A DNA stretch of 15,021 nucleotides from Leisingera methylohalidivorans DSM 14336 (lineage in GTDB: Bacteria > Pseudomonadota > Alphaproteobacteria > Rhodobacterales > Rhodobacteraceae), in contig NC_023135.1 in NCBI RefSeq assembly GCF_000511355.1, positions 54,407 through 69,427 of the forward strand, given 5' to 3'. How positions within the stretch are numbered: the stretch's first letter is position 1; each line of letters starts with the position of its first letter. Of the stretch, positions 6,758-14,133 are shown one piece after another. The notes below the pieces were generated by a model. The model searched no databases and had not been told where the DNA came from. It saw only the letters and a program-made list of their open reading frames with translations. A program made the position numbers and the translations under genes.

Positions 6758-6849
6758 GGCGGTGTCGAACGGCTGACTTCATGGAGGAGCAAGCTTAGCC
6801 TGCGGCGGAGGGCTTGTCTTTAGCGCGACGGGCAGCCAAGTGACAGTTC

Positions 6850-7281
6850 ATGACATTAGCGAGCGATGATTTTTCTGGTGTGAAACTGGCCTTGTTTCTG
6901 GGCCGGGATCGGCTGGTCATCCTGCGCGATGGCGCGCCGGATATTCCTTATCCCGGGTATTGGGACTTGCCAGGCGGCAGACGCGAGGGGCGGAAAAGCC
7001 CCGAGGCATGCGCGCTGCGGGAGACCTGAGAGGAGGTTAGCCTGGTGCTGCAGCCAGAGGTTCTGGTGCGGCCGCAGGTCTATCAGAGCCGCCATGGGCT
7101 GGTCTGTTTTTTTGCGGCGCATTTGCCCGCTGCGGCGGCGGGGCAGGTGAGGTTCCGAGATGAGGGGCAGGGATGGGTGCTGATGCCGCCTGAAGCCTAA
7201 TGGGCGCATTCATTGGCGGTCCCGCATGTTGCCAGCAGGCTTCGGGGCTACCTTGCGGTGCGGTATGTTTTGAAGGTTTGA
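6850..7281 (+). pseudogene. Decayed Nudix hydrolase (two in-frame stops and a damaged Nudix box)
   Basis: Reading from ATG 6850 in one frame gives a Nudix protein (start MTLASDDFSGVKLALFLGRD) interrupted by TGA at 7027-7029 (codon 60) and TAA at 7198-7200 (codon 117). Recognisable sequence continues after both (EEVSLVLQPE and WAHSLAVPHV) to a TGA at 7279-7281. The Nudix box GX5EX7REUXEEXGU is hit at several points: the first Glu is Lys49, the stop falls at position X of REUXEE, and the final Gly is Ser64. An active copy would hydrolyse nucleoside diphosphates linked to another group. The reading frame itself is intact, so decay is by point changes, all of which could be C-to-T or G-to-A. It is divergent from dinB. 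A sequencing artefact is unlikely because several independent changes are needed. Confidence 0.8.
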
Positions 7282-7358
7282 AAGAAAGATCCCCCGCTGA
7301 TTAGCGGGGGAGGTGACGGGCCTCAGGAAGAAAAGCCCGTCTGGGGAGTGTCTCAGGT
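7280..7358 (-). ncRNA. Candidate small RNA with its own promoter and terminator
   Basis: The minus strand shows two consecutive perfect hairpins. The first is GACGGGC/GCCCGTC (7335-7341 with 7315-7321) with a 13-base pyrimidine-rich loop containing TTTTCTTCCT. The second is CCCCCGCT/AGCGGGGG (7291-7310) with a 4-base loop, followed by ATCTTTCTTTC like an intrinsic terminator tail. A possible promoter lies at 7362-7390, giving an RNA of about 75-80 bases. The loop TCTTCCT is complementary to Shine-Dalgarno sequences, a common way for small RNAs to block translation. No protein frame fits here. It may instead be only a terminator cluster for transcription arriving from pyrF. Confidence 0.4.
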
Positions 7359-7361
7359 CCT

Positions 7362-7390
7362 AGAATCGCTCAGCCAGCGGTAATTCGCAA
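7362..7390 (-). promoter_or_regulatory. Possible promoter of the candidate small RNA
   Basis: On the minus strand TTGCGA (7385-7390) and GATTCT (7362-7367) are 17 bases apart. The -10 match is weak, so this supports the small-RNA idea only modestly. Confidence 0.25.
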
Positions 7391-7613
7391 AGTTTGCGGC
7401 AGCCGGCGAAGCCTGCAGAGCTTTGTAGTGTGCTTTTGAGGGCACAGGGCAATTTGGCGCAGCTTCTGCCGCCGTTGAAGGATTTCTCATTGAATAGAAG
7501 CGCTTGACGTAGCGTCACTATGCTTTTGAACCGTAGCCTGCACCGGCGGATTGTGCTTTGCGAAGAAGATTTTTCCCGCCTATTTCTTGTGCATGAAGGC
7601 TCCTGCACTGATT

Positions 7614-7642
7614 GCAATGCAGGCAGGCCGTGGCTGCATTGC
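7614..7642 (-). other. Stem-loop immediately after pyrF
   Basis: GCAATGCAG (7614-7622) and CTGCATTGC (7634-7642) form a perfect 9-base stem with an 11-base loop that begins two bases after the pyrF stop codon. No T-run follows on the minus strand. It is probably a 3' end element (RNA stability or Rho-assisted termination). Confidence 0.45.
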
Positions 7643-7644
7643 TG

Positions 7645-8361
7645 TTATTCTCGCAGGCTGGCCAGCTCTGCAAGAATGGCTTCAGCCGCGGCGCGGGGGC
7701 TGTCCGCCTTCCAAATGGGGCGGCCGACTACGATATGATCGGCGCCGTCGGCAATGGCGCTTGCAGGTGTGGCAACCCGCTTTTGATCACCGAGGTCGGC
7801 GCCGGCGGGCCGGACGCCGGGTGTGACAATCAGCTTGCCTTCGGCCTCGGGAAGGGCGCGGATCAGGGCAGCTTCCTGCGGTGAGGCGATGACCCCGTCG
7901 GCACCGGCGGCAAGGGCATTTCCGGCGCGTTCCAGCACCAGATCCTGGACTGCGCCCGGTTTGATCAGGGCGCCATCCAGATCCTGACGGTCCAGCGAGG
8001 TCAGAATGGTGACGGCGAGGATCTTCATCTCTTTGCCTGCGGCGCCTTCCTTGGCGGCGCGCACCACATAGGGGTCGCCGTGCACGGTAAGGAAGTCGAG
8101 GTCGAACTGGGCCAGGCCGCGCACCGCACTTTCAACGGTGGCGCCGATGTCGAACAGTTTCATGTCGAGGAAGATACGCTTGCCGTGCTCTTGCTTCAGC
8201 TCGTTGGCCAGCGCCAACCCGCCGCCGGTCAGCATTCCGAGGCCGATCTTGTAGAAGGAAACCGCATCGCCCAGCTGTTCGGCCAGTTTCAGCCCGTCCA
8301 GCGCGTTGGGGACATCCATAGCAACAATCAGGCGGTCGTCGGCGCGCGGGGCTTGGGTCAT
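7645..8361 (-). CDS. pyrF: Orotidine 5'-phosphate decarboxylase
   Basis: This cytoplasmic enzyme converts orotidine monophosphate to UMP, the last step of de novo pyrimidine synthesis. The 238-residue length matches the short bacterial TIM-barrel form. The catalytic Asp-Lys-x-x-Asp signature is at residues 66-71 (DMKLFDIGAT: Asp66, Lys68, Asp71). The phosphate-binding elements TPGVRP (180-185) and VVGRPI (221-226) are intact. ATG 8361 is chosen because the conserved start (RLIVAMDVP) follows at once and AAAGGATCC provides a ribosome binding site. An upstream in-frame start at 8580 would add 73 Arg/Pro-rich residues not belonging to the family. The gene is divergent from clpB across a 346-base region and is not in an operon with other pyr genes here. 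Confidence 0.96.
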   Translation of the reverse strand: MTQAPRADDRLIVAMDVPNALDGLKLAEQLGDAVSFYKIGLGMLTGGGLALANELKQEHGKRIFLDMKLFDIGATVESAVRGLAQFDLDFLTVHGDPYVVRAAKEGAAGKEMKILAVTILTSLDRQDLDGALIKPGAVQDLVLERAGNALAAGADGVIASPQEAALIRALPEAEGKLIVTPGVRPAGADLGDQKRVATPASAIADGADHIVVGRPIWKADSPRAAAEAILAELASLRE

Positions 8362-8401
8362 GGCGGGATCCTTTGTGGCGGGTTTGGCGTGAAACTGGCG
8401 T

Positions 8402-8430
8402 TTCATACGCAAGGGGCCGCGGTTGGGCAA
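8402..8430 (-). promoter_or_regulatory. Candidate sigma70-type promoter of pyrF
   Basis: On the minus strand TTGCCC (8425-8430) and TATGAA (8402-8407) are 17 bases apart, predicting a start near 8395 and a leader of about 34 bases. The match is four of six bases in each box. Confidence 0.45.
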
Positions 8431-8601
8431 GGTGCTAGCGGCAAGGGGAGGCTCCCGCAACTGAAGCAGCCCCTGACGGGACAGATTACAGTTTTGGGCC
8501 GGGCGCCGTGCTGACGCGCGGCGCGGCTGCGTCTTGCGGCGGCCGGGGCGGGAAAGCTGACGCAGGTCAGGGATTTGCACATCTTTTCGGTGTTTAATGA
8601 T

Positions 8602-8629
8602 CTTGAAGCGACTGGATTGCTTCCCACAT
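8602..8629 (+). promoter_or_regulatory. RpoH (sigma32) heat-shock promoter of clpB
   Basis: CTTGAA begins at 8602 and CCCACAT lies at 8623-8629, with 17 bases between CTTG and CCC. This is the spacing and sequence expected of alphaproteobacterial sigma32 promoters. The start would be near 8636, giving a leader of about 70 bases. Its position before a classic heat-shock gene supports the call. Confidence 0.75.
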
Positions 8630-8707
8630 ATCAGATTGAGGCCCAGTCAGGGGTGTGCCGCGGAGCGGGCACTGCCAATCATCGGGCGCTTGAAAAAGGA
8701 GAGCAAG

Positions 8708-11326
8708 ATGGACTTGAACAAGTTCACGGAGCGTGCGCGGGGATTCGTGCAGGCAGCGCAAACGATTGCAATGCGCGAGGGGCACCAGAGACTGGTGCCG
8801 GAGCATATTCTGAAAGCTTTGATGGATGATGATCAGGGGCTGGCAAGCAACCTGATCTCCCGTGCAGGCGGCGCGCCTGCACGTGTGGCGGAGTCTGTTG
8901 ATGCCGCTGTTGCGAAGCAGCCCAAGGTGAGCGGCGACGCGGCGCAAATCTATCTGGACGGCCAGACCGCCAAGGTGCTGGATGAGGCTGCCAAGATTGC
9001 CGGGAAGGCAGGCGACAGTTTTGTGCCGGTGGAACGTCTGCTGATGGCGCTATGCATGGTGAAATCCAAGGCCAAAGAAGCCTTGGAAGCCGGCGGTGTC
9101 TCGGCCCAGAAACTGAATGAAGCAATAAATGATATTCGCAAGGGGCGCACTGCAGACACAGCCACGGCTGAGGAGGGCTATGATGCGCTGAAGAAATACG
9201 CCCGCGACCTGACCGAGGCTGCACGCGAGGGCAAGATCGATCCGATCATCGGGCGGGATGAGGAAATTCGCCGCTCGATGCAGGTGCTGTCGCGCCGGAC
9301 CAAGAACAACCCGGTGCTGATCGGTGAACCCGGCGTCGGAAAGACCGCAATTGCCGAGGGCATGGCGCTGCGCATCATCAACGGCGATGTGCCGGAGTCC
9401 CTGCGCGACAAAAAACTCTTGGCGCTCGACATGGGCGCGCTGATTGCCGGCGCGAAATACCGCGGCGAATTCGAAGAACGCCTGAAGGCGGTGCTGACCG
9501 AAGTGACCGAAGCGGCCGGTGAGATCATTCTCTTCATCGACGAGATGCACACCCTTGTGGGGGCTGGTAAATCCGACGGCGCCATGGATGCGGCCAACCT
9601 GATCAAACCGGCACTGGCGCGCGGCGAGCTGCATTGCATCGGCGCCACCACGCTGGATGAATACCGCAAATACGTGGAAAAGGACGCCGCCCTGGCGCGC
9701 CGTTTCCAGCCGGTGATGATCTCTGAACCGACGGAAGAGGACACCATCTCCATCCTGCGCGGCATCAAGGAGAAATACGAACTGCACCACGGGGTGCGGA
9801 TCGCCGATGCGGCGCTGGTCGCGGCGGCAACCCTGTCGCACCGCTATATCACCGACCGCTTCCTGCCCGACAAGGCCATCGACCTGATGGACGAGGCCGC
9901 GGCGCGGCTGCGGATGCAGGTGGACAGCAAACCCGAGGCGCTGGACGCGCTGGACCGGCAGATCCTGCAGATGCAGATCGAGGAGCAGGCGCTGAAGCTG
10001 GAAGACGATGCCGCCTCGAAGGACCGGCTGGCGGCCCTGCAGAAGGATCTGTCGGACCTGCAGGAGCAATCGGCGGAGATGACCGCCCAATGGCAGGCCG
10101 AGCGCGACAAGCTGGCCGGCGCCCGCGACCTGAAGGAACAGCTGGACCGAGCCCGCGCCGAGCTGGATATCGCCAAGCGCGAAGGCAATCTGGCCAAGGC
10201 CGGGGAGCTGTCCTACGGCGTCATTCCGGGGCTGGAAAAACAGCTGTCGGATGCCGAAAGCCGCGAGGCGTCGGGGGTGATGGTCGAAGAGGCGGTGCGC
10301 CCGGAGCAGATCGCCGCAGTGGTGGAACGCTGGACCGGCATCCCGACCTCCAAAATGCTGGAAGGCGAGCGCGAAAAGCTGCTGCGCATGGAAGATGATC
10401 TGCACCGCCGGGTGATCGGCCAGCATTCAGCCGTCACCGCGGTTGCCAATGCGGTGCGCCGGGCGCGGGCGGGCCTCAATGACGAAAACCGGCCGCTGGG
10501 CTCCTTCCTGTTCCTTGGCCCCACCGGGGTCGGCAAAACCGAGCTGACCAAGGCGGTGGCCGATTTCCTGTTCGATGACGAACACGCGATGGTGCGGGTT
10601 GATATGTCGGAGTTCATGGAGAAGCATTCGGTCGCCCGGCTGATTGGCGCGCCGCCGGGCTATGTCGGCTATGACGAAGGCGGGGTGCTGACCGAAGCGG
10701 TGCGCCGCCGCCCCTATCAGGTGGTGCTGTTCGATGAAGTCGAAAAGGCGCATCCGGATGTCTTCAACGTGCTGCTGCAGGTGCTGGACGACGGGGTGCT
10801 GACCGATGGCCAGGGCCGCACGGTGGATTTCAAGCAGACGCTGATCGTGCTGACCTCGAACCTTGGCGCGCAGGCGCTCAGCCAGCTGCCGGACGGTGCC
10901 GATGCCTCGGATGCGCGGCGCGACGTGATGGATGCAGTGCGGGCGCATTTCCGCCCCGAGTTCCTCAACCGTCTGGACGAGACGATGATCTTCGATCGTC
11001 TGGCACGGGCTGATATGGACGGCATCGTCGAGATCCAGCTGGCGCGGCTGCTGAAACGGCTTGCGGGGCGCAAGATCACGCTGGAGCTGGACGCAGCGGC
11101 TAAGACCTGGCTGGCGGATGAGGGTTATGACCCGGTGTTCGGGGCGCGGCCTTTGAAGCGGGTGATCCAGCGCGCCCTGCAGAATCCGCTGGCCGAAGCT
11201 CTGCTTGGCGGCGAGATCAAGGATGGCGATACAGTCCCGGTCTCGGCTGGCAGCGACGGGCTGATCATCGGCGGCCGGCTGGGGGCGACGGAACGGCCCA
11301 AGCCAGACGATGCCGTGGTGCATTGA
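8708..11326 (+). CDS. clpB: ATP-dependent disaggregase ClpB (Hsp100)
   Basis: This hexameric AAA+ chaperone threads proteins out of aggregates together with DnaK. The 872 residues match the family. In order: N-terminal repeat domain (1 to about 145, [13 protein letters not shown]...), first ATPase domain with Walker A GEPGVGKT (206-213), pore loop [13 protein letters not shown] (248-260) and Walker [11 protein letters not shown]; then the coiled-coil middle domain (roughly 400-530) that marks ClpB as opposed to ClpA/ClpC; then the second ATPase domain with Walker A GPTGVGKT (604-611) and Walker [15 protein letters not shown] 8708 follows AAGGAGAGCAAG and matches the family start. A longer frame opening at 8597 would translate through the heat-shock promoter and is rejected. 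Transcription is probably monocistronic, from the RpoH promoter to the terminator at 11344. The first 450 bases use fewer G/C-ending codons than the rest. Confidence 0.98.
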   Translation: MDLNKFTERARGFVQAAQTIAMREGHQRLVPEHILKALMDDDQGLASNLISRAGGAPARVAESVDAAVAKQPKVSGDAAQIYLDGQTAKVLDEAAKIAGKAGDSFVPVERLLMALCMVKSKAKEALEAGGVSAQKLNEAINDIRKGRTADTATAEEGYDALKKYARDLTEAAREGKIDPIIGRDEEIRRSMQVLSRRTKNNPVLIGEPGVGKTAIAEGMALRIINGDVPESLRDKKLLALDMGALIAGAKYRGEFEERLKAVLTEVTEAAGEIILFIDEMHTLVGAGKSDGAMDAANLIKPALARGELHCIGATTLDEYRKYVEKDAALARRFQPVMISEPTEEDTISILRGIKEKYELHHGVRIADAALVAAATLSHRYITDRFLPDKAIDLMDEAAARLRMQVDSKPEALDALDRQILQMQIEEQALKLEDDAASKDRLAALQKDLSDLQEQSAEMTAQWQAERDKLAGARDLKEQLDRARAELDIAKREGNLAKAGELSYGVIPGLEKQLSDAESREASGVMVEEAVRPEQIAAVVERWTGIPTSKMLEGEREKLLRMEDDLHRRVIGQHSAVTAVANAVRRARAGLNDENRPLGSFLFLGPTGVGKTELTKAVADFLFDDEHAMVRVDMSEFMEKHSVARLIGAPPGYVGYDEGGVLTEAVRRRPYQVVLFDEVEKAHPDVFNVLLQVLDDGVLTDGQGRTVDFKQTLIVLTSNLGAQALSQLPDGADASDARRDVMDAVRAHFRPEFLNRLDETMIFDRLARADMDGIVEIQLARLLKRLAGRKITLELDAAAKTWLADEGYDPVFGARPLKRVIQRALQNPLAEALLGGEIKDGDTVPVSAGSDGLIIGGRLGATERPKPDDAVVH

Positions 11327-11343
11327 GGATATGCTGCAAGGAA

Positions 11344-11370
11344 GGCCCGCCAGAGATGGCGGGCCTTTGC
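11344..11370 (+). terminator. Rho-independent terminator of clpB
   Basis: GGCCCGCC (11344-11351) and GGCGGGCC (11358-11365) form a perfect 8-base GC stem with a 6-base loop, followed by TTTGCCTT. It begins 18 bases after the clpB stop. Confidence 0.8.
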
Positions 11371-11845
11371 CTTGAGCGGCGGCGTTTTTCAGTCCCGGTC
11401 TGCAAGCGCCTATGCCGGAGCGCTGACCCTTTAGAATCAGGCAGCAGTCGTCACCCTCATGTGCCAGCTGGCTGAAGGACGACCGGTTCCGGCTTAGTTC
11501 CTGAAGGTATGCGGCGGTGCTGGGCTTGCGGAATTTCAGCGAGTGGAATCGCACCTCCGCCGGAGTTGCCGCTGCAGTAAACGGCCGGAGCACGCCAACC
11601 GAGAGTTCCAGCGTATCTTTGGTGCGTCGCCTGCGTAATGGCGCAAGCAGCGCCGGCTGGATCAGGCAAAAGGTCTGCTGGAAAGCGCCGGCGACGCGAC
11701 CACAAGCATCGGCTTGGCAGTGGGGTATGAAAGCACGTCCAACTTCATCAGCGCCTTCAGGAAGCAATTCGGACTGAGGCGCCCGGACAGTTCCGGGCGG
11801 CATCTCAGGCGGCGGATATTTAGCAGCGCAGAAGGCGGCTCACCC
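11371..11845. other. Degenerate stretch between clpB and the lipoprotein gene
   Basis: The right half holds the AraC remnant on the plus strand. The left half (about 11371-11584) has no intact gene. A minus-strand frame there reads like weakly coding sequence (for example STAAYLQELSRNRSSF), but I cannot assign it to a family, and it is continuous with an antisense frame through clpB. Confidence 0.4.
11588..11800 (+). pseudogene. Remnant of an AraC/XylS-family transcription regulator (DNA-binding end only)
   Basis: In one frame the sequence reads REFQRIFGASPA, then a TAA stop at 11636-11638, then WRKQRRLDQAKGLLESAG, TSIGLAVGYESTSNFISAF and RKQFG. This is the C-terminal double helix-turn-helix signature of AraC regulators, including the GYES.SNFI.AFRKQFG block. 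The stop sits where homologues usually have an Arg or Gln before WRKQRR. Upstream of 11588 the frame loses similarity, and no ligand-binding domain or start was recognised. An intact protein would have bound DNA near target promoters; this copy cannot make one. Its former targets are unknown, and the lipoprotein gene beyond it is on the opposite strand. Confidence 0.75.
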
Positions 11846-12409
11846 TTAGGCCGCTTCCTTGGCCATCCGGCGCTCGTATTTGCGGCGCAGGACTTTCAGA
11901 CGAGGTTCCCAGTCATAGCGGGAGTCTTCTGTAGTAGGCGACCAGAACAGCTTGCCGCCATAGCGCCAGGGGTCGAGTACCAGACCGTCGTAAATGCCGC
12001 CGCCCTTGGCGGCGATTACCGCGGTGCTGTGATCGATGCGGAAATCGTTTTTAGGCTCGGCAATGGCACGCAGCAGTGAGAGCGTCTGGAAATTCTCCTG
12101 GCTGAGCCGCGCCTGCATGTCTTCGGCGTAATGCACGCAGAGGCCGCGCTCCTTGACCCCGGTGTTTACCATGGTGTTATGGAGGATCGGTGAAGTGGTC
12201 ACATCATATTGCTCGGCCAGCCGGGCGGAGTAGCTGTAGGCGATTTCTGCCGCGCGCCGGGCTTCATCCGGGTCTACTTTCGTGTCCAGGGTTTGCAGCG
12301 CACGCGAGAGTTCCTCGACATCGTGCTTGGTCGCGGTTGGGCCGGACGCGCAGCCGGCCAGCGCGGCGGCCGCCAGCATCATCAAGGTAACAAAAAGGGA
12401 TTTCATCAT
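11846..12409 (-). CDS. Lipoprotein of unknown function with a Cys-His-Asp pattern like transglutaminase/papain folds
   Basis: This 187-residue protein has a lipoprotein signal peptide: a hydrophobic stretch follows MMKSLFVTLMM and the lipobox LAGC places the lipidated Cys at 20. The mature part contains RGLCVHYAEDM (Cys91), FRIDHSTAVI (His127) and GLVLDPWRYGG (Asp146). The order Cys, then His 36 residues on, then Asp 19 further is that of transglutaminase-like and papain-like peptidases, and the DPW motif often follows the Asp in such folds. I infer a possible envelope peptidase, amidase or transferase, or an inactive relative. No function is established from the sequence. The start may be 12409 or the next codon at 12406 (ATGATG); the ribosome binding site is weak. 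It lies 85 bases downstream of the DUF302 gene on the same strand and may be co-transcribed with it. Confidence 0.85.
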   Translation of the reverse strand: MMKSLFVTLMMLAAAALAGCASGPTATKHDVEELSRALQTLDTKVDPDEARRAAEIAYSYSARLAEQYDVTTSPILHNTMVNTGVKERGLCVHYAEDMQARLSQENFQTLSLLRAIAEPKNDFRIDHSTAVIAAKGGGIYDGLVLDPWRYGGKLFWSPTTEDSRYDWEPRLKVLRRKYERRMAKEAA

Positions 12410-12494
12410 GGTTTGCCCGTGCCGGAATTTCAGTTTCGGGCCAGCATAGTGAAATCACGCAAGCAGCGCAGCGGGGAATTTTCAGAGCCGCGGC

Positions 12495-12932
12495 TTATTC
12501 CTCGATGGCTTCCTGCACGATCGCGTCAAGAAGCGCGTGGATCACTTGCATTTCGCCTTCGGGGAAGGCGCGGAAGCCGATAGTGACGTATTCTGCGCCG
12601 GAAGGCTGAGCGACAAAGATGTCATAAGGACAGAAGGTGATGTTCATTGGGTTGGTCTCCATCACTTGGCGCGACAGTTTGGCGGAGCAGAAAGAGAAGA
12701 CCTGCGCATGTTTGAACAGCACAATATCCGAACCGACATCGGCCCGGGTGCGTTCCAGCATGTCACCCACATGGCTGATGTGGTCGACCCGCAGCCCCCG
12801 GTTGGTAATAGCACTCTCAAGCCCGAATGTTACGTCATCAAAGGACAGGGGAGTAGAATAGCTCACCATTTCCTGTGCCGCTGCAGCACTGGTACCTAGA
12901 ACTAGGGCGGCTGCAAATACATGTGATTTCAT
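12495..12932 (-). CDS. Secreted DUF302-domain protein
   Basis: This 145-residue protein has a Sec signal peptide (MKSHVFAAALVLGTSAAAAQ, cleaved near residue 18-20) and one DUF302 domain over nearly all the mature part (FDDVTFGLESAI, RGLRVDHISHVGDML, VFSFCSAKLSRQV, ITFCPYDIFV). DUF302 proteins are small periplasmic or cytoplasmic proteins of unknown biochemical role, often next to redox or sulfur genes. Two cysteines, Cys82 and Cys101, lie at positions that could suit a disulfide or a metal, and His54 is nearby in sequence. ATG 12932 is chosen over an upstream ATG at 12998 because it begins the signal peptide and GGGAG precedes it. It is divergent from msrP, so the two may share control by oxidative stress. 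Confidence 0.85.
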   Translation of the reverse strand: MKSHVFAAALVLGTSAAAAQEMVSYSTPLSFDDVTFGLESAITNRGLRVDHISHVGDMLERTRADVGSDIVLFKHAQVFSFCSAKLSRQVMETNPMNITFCPYDIFVAQPSGAEYVTIGFRAFPEGEMQVIHALLDAIVQEAIEE

Positions 12933-12996
12933 CTGGCGTCTCCCTGGGTGATTGGCGGCCCGCACCGGCTGTCCTGCAGGGCCGCGTGTGGAATAC

Positions 12997-13026
12997 ATTA
13001 CATTTTCTGCATGAGAATGGGGGCAA
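12997..13026 (-). promoter_or_regulatory. Candidate sigma70-type promoter of the DUF302 gene
   Basis: On the minus strand TTGCCC (13021-13026) and TGTAAT (12997-13002, five of six bases of the -10 consensus) are 18 bases apart, giving a start near 12990 and a leader of about 58 bases. It lies in the divergent region shared with msrP. No equally good promoter was found for msrP, although TTACAG occurs twice (13121-13126 and 13143-13148) in its upstream region. Confidence 0.45.
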
Positions 13027-13214
13027 CCGCCACCGCAAAATTCCCGTAGACTTGGTTCCGGCGCGGGGGCGCTGAAACGCCCTCATTTAGGTCACACAGG
13101 ATGCAGATGGCCGGGCTACATTACAGTTCTCTCGCGCAGTCGTTACAGGATATGTTTTGGGTTTTCCGCACGAGACCGTTACCTGAAAGGGAGCAGGATA
13201 CTCAGGAGACGCAG

Positions 13215-14120
13215 ATGGCGCGCCGCTGGACCAATGATTTGACCCTTGCAGATGCAACCCCGGAGGCTGCGTTCTGGAACCGCCGCCAGATCATGGCGGG
13301 GCTGGCAGGCAGCGGGCTGGCCGCGGCGCTGGGCACCAGCGTGCAAGCCGAAGAGGCACTGGACCCCAACACCTGGGAAGAGGTGACCAACTACTGCAAC
13401 TTCTATGAATTCGGAACCGGCAAGGGCGATCCTTCTGCCTATGCGGACCGTATGACTACCCGGCCTTGGAGCGTCACGATTGACGGTCTGGTGGACAGGC
13501 CGGGCGACTATTCCTTTGAGCAGATCCTGGGGGAGATGACGCTGGAAGAGCGCATCTACCGCTTCCGCTGTGTCGAGGCCTGGTCGATGGTGGTGCCTTG
13601 GCAGGGATTTGAGTTGGCGGATCTGCTGAACATGGCCGGCGTGCAGGGGGGGGCGAAATACGTTTCTTTCGAAACCCTCTACCGGCCGTCCGAGATGCCC
13701 GGCACCGCCTATAAGGTGCTGGACTGGCCCTACCGCGAAGGCTTGCGCCTGGATGAGGCGATGCATCCGCTGACAATGATGGCGACGGGTATCTTCGGCA
13801 AACCGCTGCCCAATCAGAACGGGGCGCCGCTGCGGCTGGTGGTGCCATGGAAATACGGCTTTAAGTCGATAAAGTCGGTGGTTCGGGTTACCTTGACCGA
13901 TCAGGAACCGCCCACCAGCTGGAACATGGCCAACCGCCGGGAATACGGTTTCTACAGTAATGTGAACCCCGATGTCTCTCATCCGCGCTGGAGTCAGGCC
14001 AGCGAGCGCCGTATTGGCGGCGGGCTGTTTGCCAAGCGCCAGCCGACCCTAATGTTCAATGGTTACGGGAAAGAGGTCGCTTCCCTGTATGAGGGGATGG
14101 ACCTTGCCCGGCACTTCTGA
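13215..14120 (+). CDS. msrP: Periplasmic methionine sulfoxide reductase, molybdopterin catalytic subunit
   Basis: MsrP (formerly YedY) reduces methionine sulfoxide in oxidised periplasmic proteins, using electrons from the haem protein MsrQ. The 301-residue precursor has a twin-arginine signal (Arg23-Arg24 in NRRQIMAG), a hydrophobic stretch, and likely cleavage near SVQA (residue 45), so it is exported folded by Tat. The molybdenum-ligating cysteine is Cys119 in RFRCVEAW. Other family blocks are NFYEFGTGKGDP (62-73), VPWQGFELADLLN, YRPSEMPG, NQNGAPLRLVVPWKYGFKSIK and the C-terminal NGYGKEV. I chose ATG 13215 because CAGGAGACGCAG precedes it and it gives a proper Tat signal; a longer frame from 13101 adds 38 unrelated residues. 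msrQ starts 13 bases after its stop, so the two form an operon. Confidence 0.96.
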   Translation: MARRWTNDLTLADATPEAAFWNRRQIMAGLAGSGLAAALGTSVQAEEALDPNTWEEVTNYCNFYEFGTGKGDPSAYADRMTTRPWSVTIDGLVDRPGDYSFEQILGEMTLEERIYRFRCVEAWSMVVPWQGFELADLLNMAGVQGGAKYVSFETLYRPSEMPGTAYKVLDWPYREGLRLDEAMHPLTMMATGIFGKPLPNQNGAPLRLVVPWKYGFKSIKSVVRVTLTDQEPPTSWNMANRREYGFYSNVNPDVSHPRWSQASERRIGGGLFAKRQPTLMFNGYGKEVASLYEGMDLARHF

Positions 14121-14133
14121 CCGGAGACGTCTT

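Larger units (their letters stand above)
7282..7644. other. Intergenic stretch between the Nudix pseudogene and pyrF
   Basis: The left part holds the candidate small RNA and the right end holds the inverted repeat behind pyrF. The middle (about 7391-7613) contains short open frames on both strands that are Arg/Ser/Cys-rich and look like chance translations; I support no gene there. A small GACG-TAG-CGTC palindrome is at 7506-7516. Confidence 0.5.
8362..8707. other. Divergent promoter region of pyrF and clpB
   Basis: This holds a candidate pyrF promoter (8402-8430), a CTGAC-N4-GTCAG inverted repeat (8557-8570), and the RpoH-type clpB promoter (8602-8629). The clpB leader has a possible small hairpin, GTGCC pairing with GGCAC. 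No further gene is seen. Confidence 0.6.

Noticed and set aside
7504..7530. TTGACG at 7504-7509 as a plus-strand promoter
   Set aside because: No -10 box lies at the proper distance (TATGCT is only 10 bases away), and no gene follows on the plus strand.
7360..7617. Minus-strand frame of 85 codons downstream of pyrF
   Set aside because: It is Ser/Arg/Cys-rich with no start signals or motif, and partly overlaps the small-RNA promoter candidate.
8362..8580. A 73-residue N-terminal extension of PyrF
   Set aside because: It is Arg/Pro-rich, unlike the family, and would span the predicted pyrF promoter. A good ribosome binding site precedes the ATG at 8361.
9050..11803. Two long minus-strand open frames (458 codons each) opposite clpB
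   Set aside because: They are antisense to a highly conserved gene, rich in His/Gln/Arg, have no family motifs or ribosome binding sites, and arise from strong GC3 bias in clpB.
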